A stretch of 64,000 nucleotides of DNA from Kocuria rosea (GTDB lineage Bacteria; Actinomycetota; Actinomycetes; Actinomycetales; Micrococcaceae). The position numbers were made by a program, and so were the translations under genes. The stretch covers positions 3,596,001-3,660,000 of the forward strand of contig NZ_CP035103.1 in the NCBI RefSeq assembly GCF_006094695.1. Direction: 5' to 3'. The notes under the pieces are model-generated. The model was not told where the DNA came from and searched no databases. It saw only the letters and a list, made by a program, of their open reading frames with translations. Below, in pieces: positions 40,707-50,076 of this stretch. How positions within the stretch are numbered: the first letter of the stretch is position 1; each line of letters begins with the position of its first letter.

Positions 40707-41897
40707 ATGGAGTCCCTCGTCATTGTCGGAGCGTCGCTGGCGGGCCTGTCCGCCGCCCGGGCCGCCCGGAACCTCGGGTTCGCCGGACGACTGGTGATCA
40801 TCGGTGATGATCCCCAGCGCCCCTACGACCGCCCACCGCTGTCCAAGGACTTCCTCGCCGGCCGGATCGAGCTCGAGGACCTGGCCCTGGAGACCGACGA
40901 CGAGGCCCTGGAGGCCGAGTGGATCCTCGGGACCCGGGCGGTGTCCTTCGACGCGACCACCCGCCTGGTGCACCTGGAGGACGGGCGGTCGGTGCGCGCC
41001 GACGGCCTGGTGATCGCCACCGGGGCCTCGCCCCGGTCGCTGCCGCAGCTCGCCGGGAGCGCGAACGTGGTGAGCCTGCGCACCGTCGCCGACGCGCAGA
41101 GGCTCCGCGGGCTGCTGGCTGCCGGGCGGCGGCTCGTGGTCGTGGGCGCCGGCTTCATCGGCGCGGAGGTCGCCTCCACCGCCCACGCCCTCGGTCTGGA
41201 CGTCACGGTGCTGGAGAAGTCCCCCACCCCCCTGTGCGGCCCGCTGGGCACCGAGCTGGGCGGGGTGGTCGCCGGGCTGCACGAACGCGCCGGCGTGGAG
41301 CTGATCTGCGGCGTCGACATCGAGGAGTTCGAGTTCACCGGCGGGTCGGTCAGCGCGGTGCGCCTGGCCGGCGGCCGGGTGCTGCCCGCCGACGTGGTGG
41401 TCGTGGGCATCGGCGCGGCGCCGAACACCGCCTGGCTGGAGGGCTCCGGGATCGAGCTGGGCAACGGCGTGCTGTGCGACGCCGTCGGGGCCACCAGCAT
41501 CCCCGGGGTCGTCGCCGTGGGCGACTGCGCCGCGTGGTGGGAGCCGGGCACCGGCCGCCACCACCGGGTGGAGCACTGGACCGGGGCCGCCGAGCGCCCG
41601 GCGGTGGCCGTGGGCGCCCTGCTGGGCACCGACCCGGCCGGGCTGCCCGCCGTCAAGCCCCCCTACTTCTGGTCCGACCAGTACGGCACCCGCCTGCAGT
41701 TCGCCGGCGACGCCTCTCGCGCCGACCGCGTGGCCTACGAACACGGCGGCCCGGGCCAGGACTCCCTGCTCGCCGTCTACTACGCCGGGGACGAGCCGGT
41801 CGCCGTGCTCGCCTGGAACCAGACGAGGCTCTTCTGCCGCTGGCGCAAGACCCTCGAGAAGCTCGCCGTCGCCGCGGTCCAGTCGCTCGCGGCCTGA
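40707..41897 (+). CDS. FAD-dependent ferredoxin reductase, BphA4/rubredoxin-reductase family
   Basis: A 396-residue NAD(P)H:ferredoxin oxidoreductase. FAD motif IVGASLAGLSAARAARNLG at the start, PYDRPPLSKDFLAG near residue 35, NAD motif RLVVVGAGFIGAEVASTAHA near residue 145, and the C-terminal FAD contact VPGVVAVGDCAAWW. ATG 40707 follows GAAAGGGG. It has no iron-sulfur cluster of its own, so it needs a separate ferredoxin: the Rieske protein encoded divergently. It is upstream of the oxygenase on the same strand. Confidence 0.9.
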   Translation: MESLVIVGASLAGLSAARAARNLGFAGRLVIIGDDPQRPYDRPPLSKDFLAGRIELEDLALETDDEALEAEWILGTRAVSFDATTRLVHLEDGRSVRADGLVIATGASPRSLPQLAGSANVVSLRTVADAQRLRGLLAAGRRLVVVGAGFIGAEVASTAHALGLDVTVLEKSPTPLCGPLGTELGGVVAGLHERAGVELICGVDIEEFEFTGGSVSAVRLAGGRVLPADVVVVGIGAAPNTAWLEGSGIELGNGVLCDAVGATSIPGVVAVGDCAAWWEPGTGRHHRVEHWTGAAERPAVAVGALLGTDPAGLPAVKPPYFWSDQYGTRLQFAGDASRADRVAYEHGGPGQDSLLAVYYAGDEPVAVLAWNQTRLFCRWRKTLEKLAVAAVQSLAA

Positions 41898-41974
41898 CCG
41901 CCCACGCAGCCCTGCCACTCCTCCTCCCTCTCCCACCCCGCGCTCTGCGCACTGTCCGAACCCAGGAGTTCGTG

Positions 41975-43174
41975 TTGTCGATCAACGTTGTCTCGGAGTC
42001 CCTGATCTCCACCCTGCCCGGCTCCACCTACGTGGACGAGGCAGTCTTCCGCGCCGAGCAGGAGCGCATCTTCGAGCAGATGTGGTTCTGCGCCGTGCGC
42101 GCCGCCGACCTGGACAAGCCCGGAGCCTTCCGCACCGTCCAGGTCGGGCGGGAGTCCATCATCATCACCCGCAACCGGAAGCACGGCATCCGGGCGTTCT
42201 ACAACATCTGCCGCCACCGCGGGGTGAAGCTGTGCATGGAGGACGCCGGCGAAGCCGCGCGCTCCTTCCAGTGCCCGTACCACGCCTGGACCTACGACTT
42301 CGACGGCAAGCTCATCGCCGCCCCCAACCTCACCAAGATGCCCGACATCGACCGCCAGGAGTACGGCCTGGTCACCATCCCGGTCCGCGAGTACCTCGGC
42401 TACGTCTGGGTCTGCCTGGCCGAGACCCCTCCGTCCTTCGAGGAGGACGTCATGGGCGACATCCAGGAGCGCCTCGGGGACACCCAGGCCATCGAGGGCT
42501 ACGACATCGCCAATCTCTCCCTGGGCCGGCGGATCACCTACGACGTGAAGGCCAACTGGAAGCTCATCATCGAGAACTTCATGGAGTGCTACCACTGCGC
42601 CACCATCCACCCCGAGCTCACGGAGGTGCTGCCCGAGTTCGCCGACGGCCTCGCCGCCCAGTACTTCGTCGGACACGGCGCCGAGTTCGGCGACGACGTG
42701 CGCGGCTTCACCATCGACGGCTCCGAGGGCCTCGACAAGCTCCCCGGCGTCGACGACGACCACGACCGCCGCTACTACGCCATCACCGTCAAGCCCACCG
42801 TGTTCGTCAACCTCGTCCCCGACCACGTCATCATCCACCGCATGTTCCCGCTGGCTCCGGACCACACCGTCGTGGAGTGCGACTGGCTCTACCTCCCCTC
42901 GGTCGTGGACTCCGGCAAGGACGTCTCCACCTCCGTGGAGCTCTTCCACCGCGTCAACCAGCAGGACTTCGACGCCTGCGAACGCTGCCAGCCCGCCATG
43001 AACTCCAAGATCTACGCCAAGGGCGGGGTCCTCGTCCCCTCCGAGCACCACATCGGCGCCTTCCACGACTGGATCACCGACAAGGTCGGCGACGTCGTCG
43101 GGACGGCGCCACCCCGGTCCTCCGGGACCGGGCCGCAGCACCTGTTCCCGGGAGGGGATCACGATGAGCACTGA
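41975..43174 (+). CDS. gbcA: Rieske non-haem iron oxygenase alpha subunit, probable glycine betaine demethylase (GbcA-like)
   Basis: Ring-hydroxylating-type oxygenase of 399 residues. The Rieske centre uses Cys79, His81, Cys100 and His103 (CRHRG, CPYHAW). The mononuclear iron site is in NFMECYHCATIHPEL with Glu204, His207 and His212. The C-terminal Asp in QQDFDACERCQ is a likely third ligand. Sequence style and the neighbours dimethylglycine oxidase and BCCT2 point to demethylation of glycine betaine to dimethylglycine plus formaldehyde; carnitine or stachydrine are alternatives. TTG 41975 has AGGAG at six-base spacing; GTG 41972 is only three bases from it. It overlaps the BCCT2 start by 11 bases. 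Confidence 0.85.
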   Translation: MSINVVSESLISTLPGSTYVDEAVFRAEQERIFEQMWFCAVRAADLDKPGAFRTVQVGRESIIITRNRKHGIRAFYNICRHRGVKLCMEDAGEAARSFQCPYHAWTYDFDGKLIAAPNLTKMPDIDRQEYGLVTIPVREYLGYVWVCLAETPPSFEEDVMGDIQERLGDTQAIEGYDIANLSLGRRITYDVKANWKLIIENFMECYHCATIHPELTEVLPEFADGLAAQYFVGHGAEFGDDVRGFTIDGSEGLDKLPGVDDDHDRRYYAITVKPTVFVNLVPDHVIIHRMFPLAPDHTVVECDWLYLPSVVDSGKDVSTSVELFHRVNQQDFDACERCQPAMNSKIYAKGGVLVPSEHHIGAFHDWITDKVGDVVGTAPPRSSGTGPQHLFPGGDHDEH

Positions 43175-45113
43175 GAATCCACCACTGGTTCCGTCGTCGG
43201 ACGCGGAGGCCCCGCCGGCCTGTCCCGTCGACGACACGACGCACCTCCACGAGGCGGAGGCCGAGGAGACCCAGATCCTCGGCGAGCTCAGGGAGGGGGT
43301 CCAGGAACGGCGCAGCGCGCTCCAGGGAGAGCCCCGGGGCCTGGACAAGGTGATCTTCGGTGTGACCGGCGCCCTGGTCGTCGCCTTCGTGGTCTGGGGC
43401 TTCGTCGGCACGGAGAACCTGTCCACCGTCTCGACCGCGGCGCTCGGGTGGGTCCTGGAGAACACCGGGTGGATCTTCGTGCTGCTGTCCTCCCTGTTCG
43501 TCGCCTACGTCCTGTGGCTGGCCCTGGGCCGGTTCGGCAACATCCCGCTGGGCAAGGACGGCGAACGGCCCGAGTTCAGGACCGTCTCGTGGATCTCCAT
43601 GATGTTCGCCTGCGGCATGGGCATCGGCCTGATGTTCTACGGCGTCGCCGAGCCCCTCTACTACTACATCTCCCCGCCGCCGGCCACGGTCGACGCCGGC
43701 ACGGCCGAAGCCGTCGAGACGGCCATGGCCACGTCGCTGTTCCACTGGACGCTGCACCCCTGGGCCATGTACGCGGTGCTCGGCATCGCCATCGCCTACG
43801 GCACCTTCCGGCTGGGCCGCAAGAACCTGCTCTCCGAGGCGTTCGTGTCCCTGTTCGGGCGGCGGGCGGTCGACGGCGCCGGCGGCAAGATCATCAACAT
43901 CCTGGCCATCTTCGCCACGCTCTTCGGCTCCGCGGCCTCGCTCGGGCTGGGCGCGCTCCAGATCGGCAGCGGCCTGCAGTTCAACGGCGTGGTGGGCGAG
44001 GTGGCCACCCCGATGCTCGTGCTGATCATCGCGGTGCTCACCTTCTGCTTCGTGGCCTCGGCGGTGTCGGGCATCGAGCGCGGCATCCAGTTCCTGGCCA
44101 ACACCAACATGGTGCTCGCGGTGGTCATGGCCCTCATCGTCTTCGTCGTGGGGCCCACCCTGTTCATCCTCAACCTCATCCCCAACGCGATCGGCTCCTA
44201 CCTCCAGCAGCTGCCGGAGATGGCCGCCCGCACCGAGGCCTCCGGCGGCGAGGACATGCGCGCGTGGCTGTCCAGCTGGACGATCTTCTACTGGGCCTGG
44301 TGGATCTCCTGGACGCCGTTCGTGGGCATGTTCATCGCTCGCATCAGCCGCGGTCGCACCATCCGCCAGTTCGTCACCGGCGTGCTGCTGGTGCCCTCCC
44401 TGGTGTCCCTGCTGTGGTTCGCCGTCTTCGGCGGCAGCGCCATCCACATCCAGCGGACGGCGAACGCGACCCCCGACCCCGGCGACGGGATCGCCACGGT
44501 CGTCGACGGCGTCCCCACCATCTCCTTCGACGGCGCGATCTACGACATGTTCAACAGCCTCGGCACTCCGCAGGCGCTGACCATCGGCCTGGCGGTGCTG
44601 GCCATGGTGCTCACCGCCATCTTCTTCGTCACGGGCGCCGACTCGGCGTCCATCGTGATGGGCTCGCTCAGCTCCCGCGGGAGCCTCGAGCCGTCGAAGC
44701 CCGTCGTGATCTTCTGGGGCGTGCTGATGGGGGCGGTCGCGGCCGTCATGCTCCTGGCCGGCGGGGACACCCCCGCGGAGGCGCTGGGGGGTCTGCAGCG
44801 GCTCACCATCGTCGCCGCGCTGCCGTTCGTCCTCGTGATGTGCGTCCTGTGCATCGCCCTGACCCGCGACCTGCGCGCGGACCCGATGTGGCTGCGCCAG
44901 CGGCTGTCCGACTCCGTGGTGCGCCGCGCCATCCGCACCGCTGTGGACGAGTACGGGCACCAGAAGTTCACCCTGGTCACCCAGGAGAGCACGGATCCGC
45001 CCACGGGCCAGATCCAGGCCGTGGACGCCACGGCCGCCGGTCAGCCGATCTACGCCCGGGTGAAGGGCCAGGAGAACGGCCAGGTCCGGAAGAAGAAGGC
45101 GGCCCGCCCATGA
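43164..45113 (+). CDS. BCCT family transporter, probably glycine betaine
   Basis: A 649-residue BCCT transporter. The glycine-rich Na+-site segment is canonical (CGMGIGLMFYG, residues 150-160) and the aromatic box W377-A-W379-W380-I-S-W383 is complete, as in BetP. The SRGRTIRQFVTG loop follows. It has about 60 acidic residues before the first helix and a long charged C-terminal tail ending in RKKKAARP, a layout that in BetP senses osmotic state. It overlaps gbcA by 11 bases with GGGAGGGGA upstream, so import and demethylation are coupled. Confidence 0.92.
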   Translation: MSTENPPLVPSSDAEAPPACPVDDTTHLHEAEAEETQILGELREGVQERRSALQGEPRGLDKVIFGVTGALVVAFVVWGFVGTENLSTVSTAALGWVLENTGWIFVLLSSLFVAYVLWLALGRFGNIPLGKDGERPEFRTVSWISMMFACGMGIGLMFYGVAEPLYYYISPPPATVDAGTAEAVETAMATSLFHWTLHPWAMYAVLGIAIAYGTFRLGRKNLLSEAFVSLFGRRAVDGAGGKIINILAIFATLFGSAASLGLGALQIGSGLQFNGVVGEVATPMLVLIIAVLTFCFVASAVSGIERGIQFLANTNMVLAVVMALIVFVVGPTLFILNLIPNAIGSYLQQLPEMAARTEASGGEDMRAWLSSWTIFYWAWWISWTPFVGMFIARISRGRTIRQFVTGVLLVPSLVSLLWFAVFGGSAIHIQRTANATPDPGDGIATVVDGVPTISFDGAIYDMFNSLGTPQALTIGLAVLAMVLTAIFFVTGADSASIVMGSLSSRGSLEPSKPVVIFWGVLMGAVAAVMLLAGGDTPAEALGGLQRLTIVAALPFVLVMCVLCIALTRDLRADPMWLRQRLSDSVVRRAIRTAVDEYGHQKFTLVTQESTDPPTGQIQAVDATAAGQPIYARVKGQENGQVRKKKAARP

Positions 45114-45172
45114 CGCCGCGGGACGGTCCGGGACGCGCCCGGCCCGCACGGCACGTTACCGGGCGCCCGGCC

Positions 45173-45202
45173 CGCTCCACCCCGGCGGGCCGGGGTGGAG
45201 CG
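45173..45202. terminator. Hairpin terminator after BCCT2
   Basis: Arms CGCTCCACCCCGGC (45173-45186) and GCCGGGGTGGAGCG (45189-45202) are perfectly complementary, 59 bases after the BCCT2 stop and just before the IclR gene. No U-run. It likely separates the oxygenase-transporter operon from the regulator. Confidence 0.65.
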
Positions 45203-45225
45203 GACGGACCGGACGGAGCGCGACA

Positions 45226-46095
45226 ATGACGATTGACTACCATGGAGTCATGTCCTCCCCCGGCCCCAGACCCCCGACCGTCCCCGACGCCGCCAAGGAG
45301 CAGCCCGGCACGGACGGGGTCACCCCGGGGGGCGTGCAGTCCGTGGACCGGGCCATCACGGTGCTCGAGGTCCTCGCCCGGACCGGCGGTTCGACGGTGA
45401 CCGAGGTGGCCGCGGAGCTGGGCGTGCACAAGTCCACCGCGTCGAGGCTGCTCGGCGCCCTGGAGTCCCGGGGCCTGGTGCACCACCCGAGCGACGGGAG
45501 CCCGTATCAGCTCGGGTTCGGCATCCTTCGGCTGGCGCACGCGATCCCCGGCCGGCTGAGCGTGGTGGCCGAGGCGCGCGACGAGGTCCGCGGCCTGGCC
45601 CGGACCCACTCCGAGACGGTCAACCTGGCGGTCCTGCGGGAGGGCCACGCCGTCAACGTGGACCAGGAGATGGGCCCCTCCTCGGTCGCGACCCACGACT
45701 GGATCGGGAGCCTGACCCCCCTGCACGCCACCGCCAGCGGGAAGGTGCTGCTGTCGGGGCTGCCGTCCGACGAGAGGGCCCACGTCCTCCGCGACCAGGG
45801 CATGCCGGCCCTCACCGCGCGCACGATCACGTCGAGGGAGCAGCTGGAGCGACAGCTGATCGACGTGGTCGCCCGGGGCTACGCCACCGTGTGCGAGGAG
45901 TTCGAGATCGGGCTGAACTCCGTCGCCGTGCCCGTGCGGGACCATCTCGGCACGGTCATCGCCTCGATCAGCGTCTCGGGACCGGCGTTCCGGTTCACGG
46001 AGCAGCACATGGCCGACCTGGTCGAGGACCTCAAGGAGGCCGGCCTGCGGGTCAGCCGGCGCATGGGGTACGCCCCCCTCGACGACTCCGCGTAG
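45226..46095 (+). CDS. IclR family transcriptional regulator
   Basis: A 289-residue IclR protein. DNA-binding domain: VDRAITVLEVLARTGGSTVTEVAAELGVHKSTASRLLGAL; effector domain with LHATASGKVLLSGLP, ITSREQLERQLIDVVARGYA and GLNSVAVPVRDHLGTVIASISVSGP, the standard IclR signature. ATG 45226 has GGAG with seven-base spacing; ATG 45250 has a site only three bases away. It follows the betaine uptake/demethylation operon and is a good candidate for its regulator. Confidence 0.9.
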   Translation: MTIDYHGVMSSPGPRPPTVPDAAKEQPGTDGVTPGGVQSVDRAITVLEVLARTGGSTVTEVAAELGVHKSTASRLLGALESRGLVHHPSDGSPYQLGFGILRLAHAIPGRLSVVAEARDEVRGLARTHSETVNLAVLREGHAVNVDQEMGPSSVATHDWIGSLTPLHATASGKVLLSGLPSDERAHVLRDQGMPALTARTITSREQLERQLIDVVARGYATVCEEFEIGLNSVAVPVRDHLGTVIASISVSGPAFRFTEQHMADLVEDLKEAGLRVSRRMGYAPLDDSA

Positions 46096-46162
46096 CAGCA
46101 TCCGCGCCGCCTCGCCCCTGGCACGACGTGGTCCACGGCGCCCGGGACGGCCTCTCGAGCAC

Positions 46163-47023
46163 TCAGGCGCGGAAGGAGGCGATCATCGCCTCGACCTGCC
46201 GGTGCTGCTCCGATCCGGCGTACTCCCGGGCGGCCTCGAGCGTGGGGAAGTCGTGGACCGAGCTGAAGATCACCGTCCGGTAGGTGATGCCGTTGGGCGC
46301 GACCACCCCGGTCTCGACCAGTCCCAGGCCGTACAGGACGTGCGGCAGCATCGTGGTGGGCGGAGAGGCGTCCGCATCGGTCAGCGAGGTCACGAGCCGC
46401 ACGGCGTCCGGCCAGCCGTACGCGTTGCGCAGCTCCGGCGAGGACGTCAGGTCCATGGCCACGGAGCGCACCACGAACTCCCCGCTGCTGGACAGCGGCA
46501 CGCTCCCCGGGACGTCCCCGAGGTGGGCCACCGGCGGCATCGAGCAGTCGGGGCCGCACTCGGCGCCCCAGGCGATGAGGACCGACAGGTGGCCGACGGG
46601 AGCACCGTCCGGCCCGAGCACCGTCACCGTGCCGCCGACGTCCGAGAAGTCCCCGTCCACGCTCCACGTCGCGGGCAGCTCGAAGGCGAAGGCGGCGTCC
46701 GCGGCCGTGCCGGAGTAGGTCACGAGCTCCGCGGGAGCCCCAGTCGGACTCGCCGTCGGGCTCGCGGTGGGCGTGCTGGTCGGGGCCTCCGTCGGACCGG
46801 CCGTCGGGTTCTCGGCGGTCGGCGACGGGCTCTCCGTGGCTGGTTCTGTGGCTGGTTCCGTGGCCGTCGGGGACTCCGCCGCCGTGGCGGCCGGCGACGC
46901 GGCCGGGCTCGTGCCCTCGGCGGAGGGGTCCCCTCCGGACGGGGTGCCGCAGGAGGCCAGGAGGAGCAGGGCCGCGGCGGCCGCGCCCAGCGCCCGGGTC
47001 GATCGTGACGTGGTCGGTGACAT
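46163..47023 (-). CDS. Secreted lipoprotein of unknown function with Thr/Pro-rich linker
   Basis: A 286-residue predicted lipoprotein. Signal peptide with lipobox LLASC (Cys near residue 25), then a 65-residue low-complexity linker made of short TEPATEP, SPTA and TASPT repeats, then a compact domain of about 185 residues (TYSGTAADAAFAFELPATWSVDG and a WGAECGPDC pair of cysteines). The domain may be a PsbP/LpqN-like fold, but I do not recognise it with certainty. It converges with the IclR gene and diverges from the SDR gene. Internal coding repeats make the linker length prone to slippage. Confidence 0.75.
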   Translation of the reverse strand: MSPTTSRSTRALGAAAAALLLLASCGTPSGGDPSAEGTSPAASPAATAAESPTATEPATEPATESPSPTAENPTAGPTEAPTSTPTASPTASPTGAPAELVTYSGTAADAAFAFELPATWSVDGDFSDVGGTVTVLGPDGAPVGHLSVLIAWGAECGPDCSMPPVAHLGDVPGSVPLSSSGEFVVRSVAMDLTSSPELRNAYGWPDAVRLVTSLTDADASPPTTMLPHVLYGLGLVETGVVAPNGITYRTVIFSSVHDFPTLEAAREYAGSEQHRQVEAMIASFRA

Positions 47024-47243
47024 GTGGACGGCCCCCCGATCGCGGAGCACCAGCGCCCCGGGCGTGCGCCCGGCCCGGCTCCGAGGACTGCAGGCTACGC
47101 CGCCCGGTTCGCGGTCGGCAACGGCGGGCGGCGGGCGCCCGGCGATCGTTGTGGGATCGCAAATTCCTGGGCGCTGTCGGAGAGCGTGGGTACGCTCGGG
47201 GCACGGCCCGCTCCGGGGTCGCACCGGGGACAGGAGTGGGGCC

Positions 47244-47918
47244 ATGGACCTGAACGGCGCGAGGATCCTGGTGGTGGGGGCGACCGGCGTCCTCGGGCGG
47301 CGGCTGTGCGAACGGCTGAGCGAGCGCACCACCGACATCGTGGTGACGGGCCGCTCCGCCTCTGCGGCGGAGGAGCTGCGGCGCGGTCTCGGCCTGCGCG
47401 CGGCCCACGCCCTCGACCTCGTGGACCACGACGAGGCGGCGGAGGTGGTGCGCCGCGCGGCCGAGGAGCTCGGCGGGCTCGACGCCGTGGTGATCGCCAC
47501 CGGGGTCGCCGCGTTCGGCCCCGCGGCCGACGAGGACGAGGCCGTCGTGGAGGAGCTGTTCGAGGTCAACGCCCTCGGCCCCATGGCCGTCATCCGGGCG
47601 GCCCTGCCCCACGTCGCGGACGGCGGCGCGGTCGCGGTCCTCACCGGTGTGGTCGCGGAGCTGCCGCTGGCCGGGATGGCCGGCTACGCCGCCAGCAAGG
47701 CGGCCATGGCCTCGTGGCTGGGGTCGTTGCGGCGGGAGCTGCGCCGTCGTCGGATCGCGGTGATGGACGCCCGGCTGCCGCACATGGACACCGGGCTCGT
47801 GGACCGGGCGCTCACCGGCCTGCCGCCCCGGCTGCCGCCGGGGCACAACGTGGACGACGTCATCGCCGCGGTGGAGCGCGGCCTCGAGCGCGGCGTCCAC
47901 GAGCTGCGGATCGACTGA
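47244..47918 (+). CDS. Short-chain dehydrogenase/reductase
   Basis: A 224-residue SDR. The cofactor motif is GATGVLG near residue 12 and the catalytic pair is in GYAASKAAMAS (Tyr and Lys). VATGRSAS-like text around residue 33 (VVTGRSASAAEEL) suggests NADP. It is shorter than many SDRs, and the usual N-terminal TGxxxGxG is the GATGVLG variant. It stands alone with about 220 bases before it (lipoprotein promoter region) and a convergent alcohol dehydrogenase after it. Substrate unknown. Confidence 0.85.
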   Translation: MDLNGARILVVGATGVLGRRLCERLSERTTDIVVTGRSASAAEELRRGLGLRAAHALDLVDHDEAAEVVRRAAEELGGLDAVVIATGVAAFGPAADEDEAVVEELFEVNALGPMAVIRAALPHVADGGAVAVLTGVVAELPLAGMAGYAASKAAMASWLGSLRRELRRRRIAVMDARLPHMDTGLVDRALTGLPPRLPPGHNVDDVIAAVERGLERGVHELRID

Positions 47919-47967
47919 ACCGGGTGCCCGTGCCCGCCGGAGCCGCCGCGGCGGTGGAGGCGCCGCG

Positions 47968-49083
47968 TCACCGGGGCATGCGGATGACGGGCTTGACCAC
48001 GTCGCCGGACCCGCTGTCGGCGAGGGCCTGTTCGATCTCGTCGAGCTCGTAGAAGCGCACCAGCTCGTCGAACGGGAACCGCCCCTGCCGGTGGAGGTCG
48101 ATCAGGGCGGGGATGAACTTCCCGCTGCGGCTGCCGCCGCCCAGGACCCCGACGATCCGCTTGCCCCACAGCGTGTGCATGTGGTCGAGGCTGAAGCGCG
48201 CCTGGGCGGGCGCGCCGCCGATGAGCACGAGCGTGCCCAGCATGCCCACGCAGTCCGCGGCCTGCTCCACGACGGGGACCACCCCGGTGCACTCGAAGGC
48301 GTAGTCGGCGGAGCCGCCCGTGATCCGGGCGACCTCCGCGACGACGTCCGTGTCCCGGGAGTTGATGACGTGGGTGGCCCCGTAGCGGGTGGCCAGCTCG
48401 AGCCGGGAGTCGTGCAGGTCCACGGCGACGACCGTGGTGGCGGCGGTGCAGCGGGCGGCCATGATCGCGGCCAGTCCCACGGCCCCGACGCCGAAGACCA
48501 CCAGGGACGAGCCCGGCTCCGGGCGGGCCTCGTTGAGCACCGCGCCGGCGCCCGTGCCCAGCCCGCAGGCCAGGGGTCCGAGCAGCTCGAGCGGCACGTC
48601 GTCGGGCGCCTTCACGAGGGCGTCGGCGAGGACGATCGAGTGGGTCGCGAAGGACGACTGGCCGAAGAAGTGCCCGGAGACCTCCGAGCCGTCCGCCCGC
48701 GTGTAGGCCGAGGTCCCTGCGCCCTCGCCCCGGAAGCGGCGGCCCGAGACGAGAGCCTCTCCGGTCCGGGCGCAGTAGCGGGGCTGCCCGTCCAGGCAGT
48801 TGCGGCACGCTCCGCACGAGGGCCACCCGATGACGACCCGGTCGCCGGGCACGACGGCGCCGACGCCCTCGCCGACCCGTTCCACGATCCCCGCGCCCTC
48901 GTGGCCCAGGATCCCCGGCAGCGGCAGCGGCATGTCACCCGCACGGGTGATGGCGTCGGTGTGGCAGACCTCGGTCGCGACGATCCGGACCAACACCTCC
49001 CCGCGGCCGGGCTCGGCGAGCTCGACGTCCTCCAGCTCGAACGGGGCCCCGATCCCCTCGACGACGGCGGCGCGGATCCTCAT
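47968..49083 (-). CDS. Zinc-dependent alcohol dehydrogenase (class III/aryl-alcohol type)
   Basis: Medium-chain dehydrogenase of 371 residues. Catalytic zinc: EVCHTDAITRAG and LPGILGHEGAG; structural zinc: CGACRNCLDGQPRYC; NAD fold SSLVVFGVGAVGLAAIMAA near residue 190. It resembles aryl/benzyl-alcohol dehydrogenases and is related to, but clearly different from, the mycothiol enzyme at 36179-37342. GTG/ATG choice is simple here (ATG 49083 with GAGGAGGACACC upstream). Single gene; substrate unknown. Confidence 0.86.
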   Translation of the reverse strand: MRIRAAVVEGIGAPFELEDVELAEPGRGEVLVRIVATEVCHTDAITRAGDMPLPLPGILGHEGAGIVERVGEGVGAVVPGDRVVIGWPSCGACRNCLDGQPRYCARTGEALVSGRRFRGEGAGTSAYTRADGSEVSGHFFGQSSFATHSIVLADALVKAPDDVPLELLGPLACGLGTGAGAVLNEARPEPGSSLVVFGVGAVGLAAIMAARCTAATTVVAVDLHDSRLELATRYGATHVINSRDTDVVAEVARITGGSADYAFECTGVVPVVEQAADCVGMLGTLVLIGGAPAQARFSLDHMHTLWGKRIVGVLGGGSRSGKFIPALIDLHRQGRFPFDELVRFYELDEIEQALADSGSGDVVKPVIRMPR

Positions 49084-49255
49084 GGTGTCCTCCTCGGCAC
49101 TCCCGGTGCGGTGACGCGGCTCACGCGCCCCCTGCTCGGCAGTCTAGGGGCGGGCACGGTCTCCGGGGGAGGTCAGTCCCGACCGGACATGACGAGTCCG
49201 CCCGGAGCCGATCCGCGCGGGAGGCGGCGGACGGCCCGCGGGCGGCCGCGGCGCA

Positions 49256-49273
49256 CTCCTCCTGCAGGAGGAG
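49256..49273. terminator. Short palindrome after the ferritin-like lipoprotein gene
   Basis: CTCCTCCTGCAGGAGGAG is perfectly self-complementary and sits 7 bases after the stop of the minus-strand lipoprotein gene. It could fold as a seven-pair stem with a TGCA loop and act as a weak terminator. The rest of the gap to the alcohol dehydrogenase shows no gene. Confidence 0.4.
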
Positions 49274-49280
49274 CGACGGG

Positions 49281-50000
49281 TCAGCCGTGGCCCAGGTCCC
49301 GCATCTGCTCCGGGGTGAGCCGGCCCCCGTTGGCCGCCGCGGCCTCGAACGTCGGCAGGTGGATCTCCTGGGAGGCGCTGCGCAGGTTGGTGAAGACGCG
49401 GGTCAGGGGTTCGTCCCCGCGGACCTCCTCCAGCAGCCGGTCGTAGAGCGCGATGTTGTCGGTCTCCCAGGCCGCCCAGGCGGTGGCGGCGGCCTCGAGG
49501 TCGGTGGGCGCGGAAATCCGCCCGGTGTAGGGGTTCGGCGGGACCGTGACACCGAGCCGCTCCAGCTGGCGGGTCAGGGCGTCGACGTGCTGCTCCTCGG
49601 CGGCCTGGATGCTCGCGTACGGCTCGACGGGTCCGAACTCGTCCACGACCGCCCGGTACTGCGCCGAGGCGGCGTACTCGCCCTCGGGGGACATCAGGGC
49701 CTCCCACGCGGCCGCGGCCATGGGGTCGGCCGCGGCCGGAGGAATCGACACCGAGGGGACCGCCCCGGCAGCGCCCGGGGCGGGCGCCGTTCCGGGCTGC
49801 GTCGTCGGGCCCGTCGTGGTCAGGCCCGTCGTGGTCGGGCCCGGCGACGCGGGGCTCGTCGTCGCCGAGCTCGACGGGCTCGACGGGCTCGACGTCGGGA
49901 CGGTGCCGTCCCCGGTCGGCGGGGAAGCCTGCGGACCGCAGGCGCTGACGGCCGTCACGAGGAGCACCGCGGCGGCCGGGACGATCAGTCTCTGGTGCAT
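49281..50000 (-). CDS. DUF2202-like ferritin-type lipoprotein
   Basis: A 239-residue exported protein. Signal peptide with lipobox VSAC (Cys21), a 65-residue Ser/Thr/Pro/Gly linker with short repeats, then a four-helix domain of about 145 residues carrying carboxylate/histidine pairs typical of ferritin-like folds: EGEYAASAQYRAVVDEFG, IQAAEEQHVDALTRQLERLG, WAAWETDNIALYDRLLEE and ASQEIHLPTFEAA. It would bind two metal ions on the cell surface. An almost perfect CsoR-type palindrome lies 77 bases upstream, suggesting copper induction. Function in the family is not established. Confidence 0.8.
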   Translation of the reverse strand: MHQRLIVPAAAVLLVTAVSACGPQASPPTGDGTVPTSSPSSPSSSATTSPASPGPTTTGLTTTGPTTQPGTAPAPGAAGAVPSVSIPPAAADPMAAAAWEALMSPEGEYAASAQYRAVVDEFGPVEPYASIQAAEEQHVDALTRQLERLGVTVPPNPYTGRISAPTDLEAAATAWAAWETDNIALYDRLLEEVRGDEPLTRVFTNLRSASQEIHLPTFEAAAANGGRLTPEQMRDLGHG

Positions 50001-50076
50001 GATCCGTTCTCCATCCTGGGAGGAGCGGCCCGGCGGGGTCGCTCGTCTCGACAGTCTGCGGTGACGCCGATCACAA

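Noticed and set aside
46730..46880. Repeat-rich segment as a mobile or intergenic repeat
   Set aside because: It codes for the Thr/Pro/Ala linker of a lipoprotein in frame; the repeats are coding low complexity.
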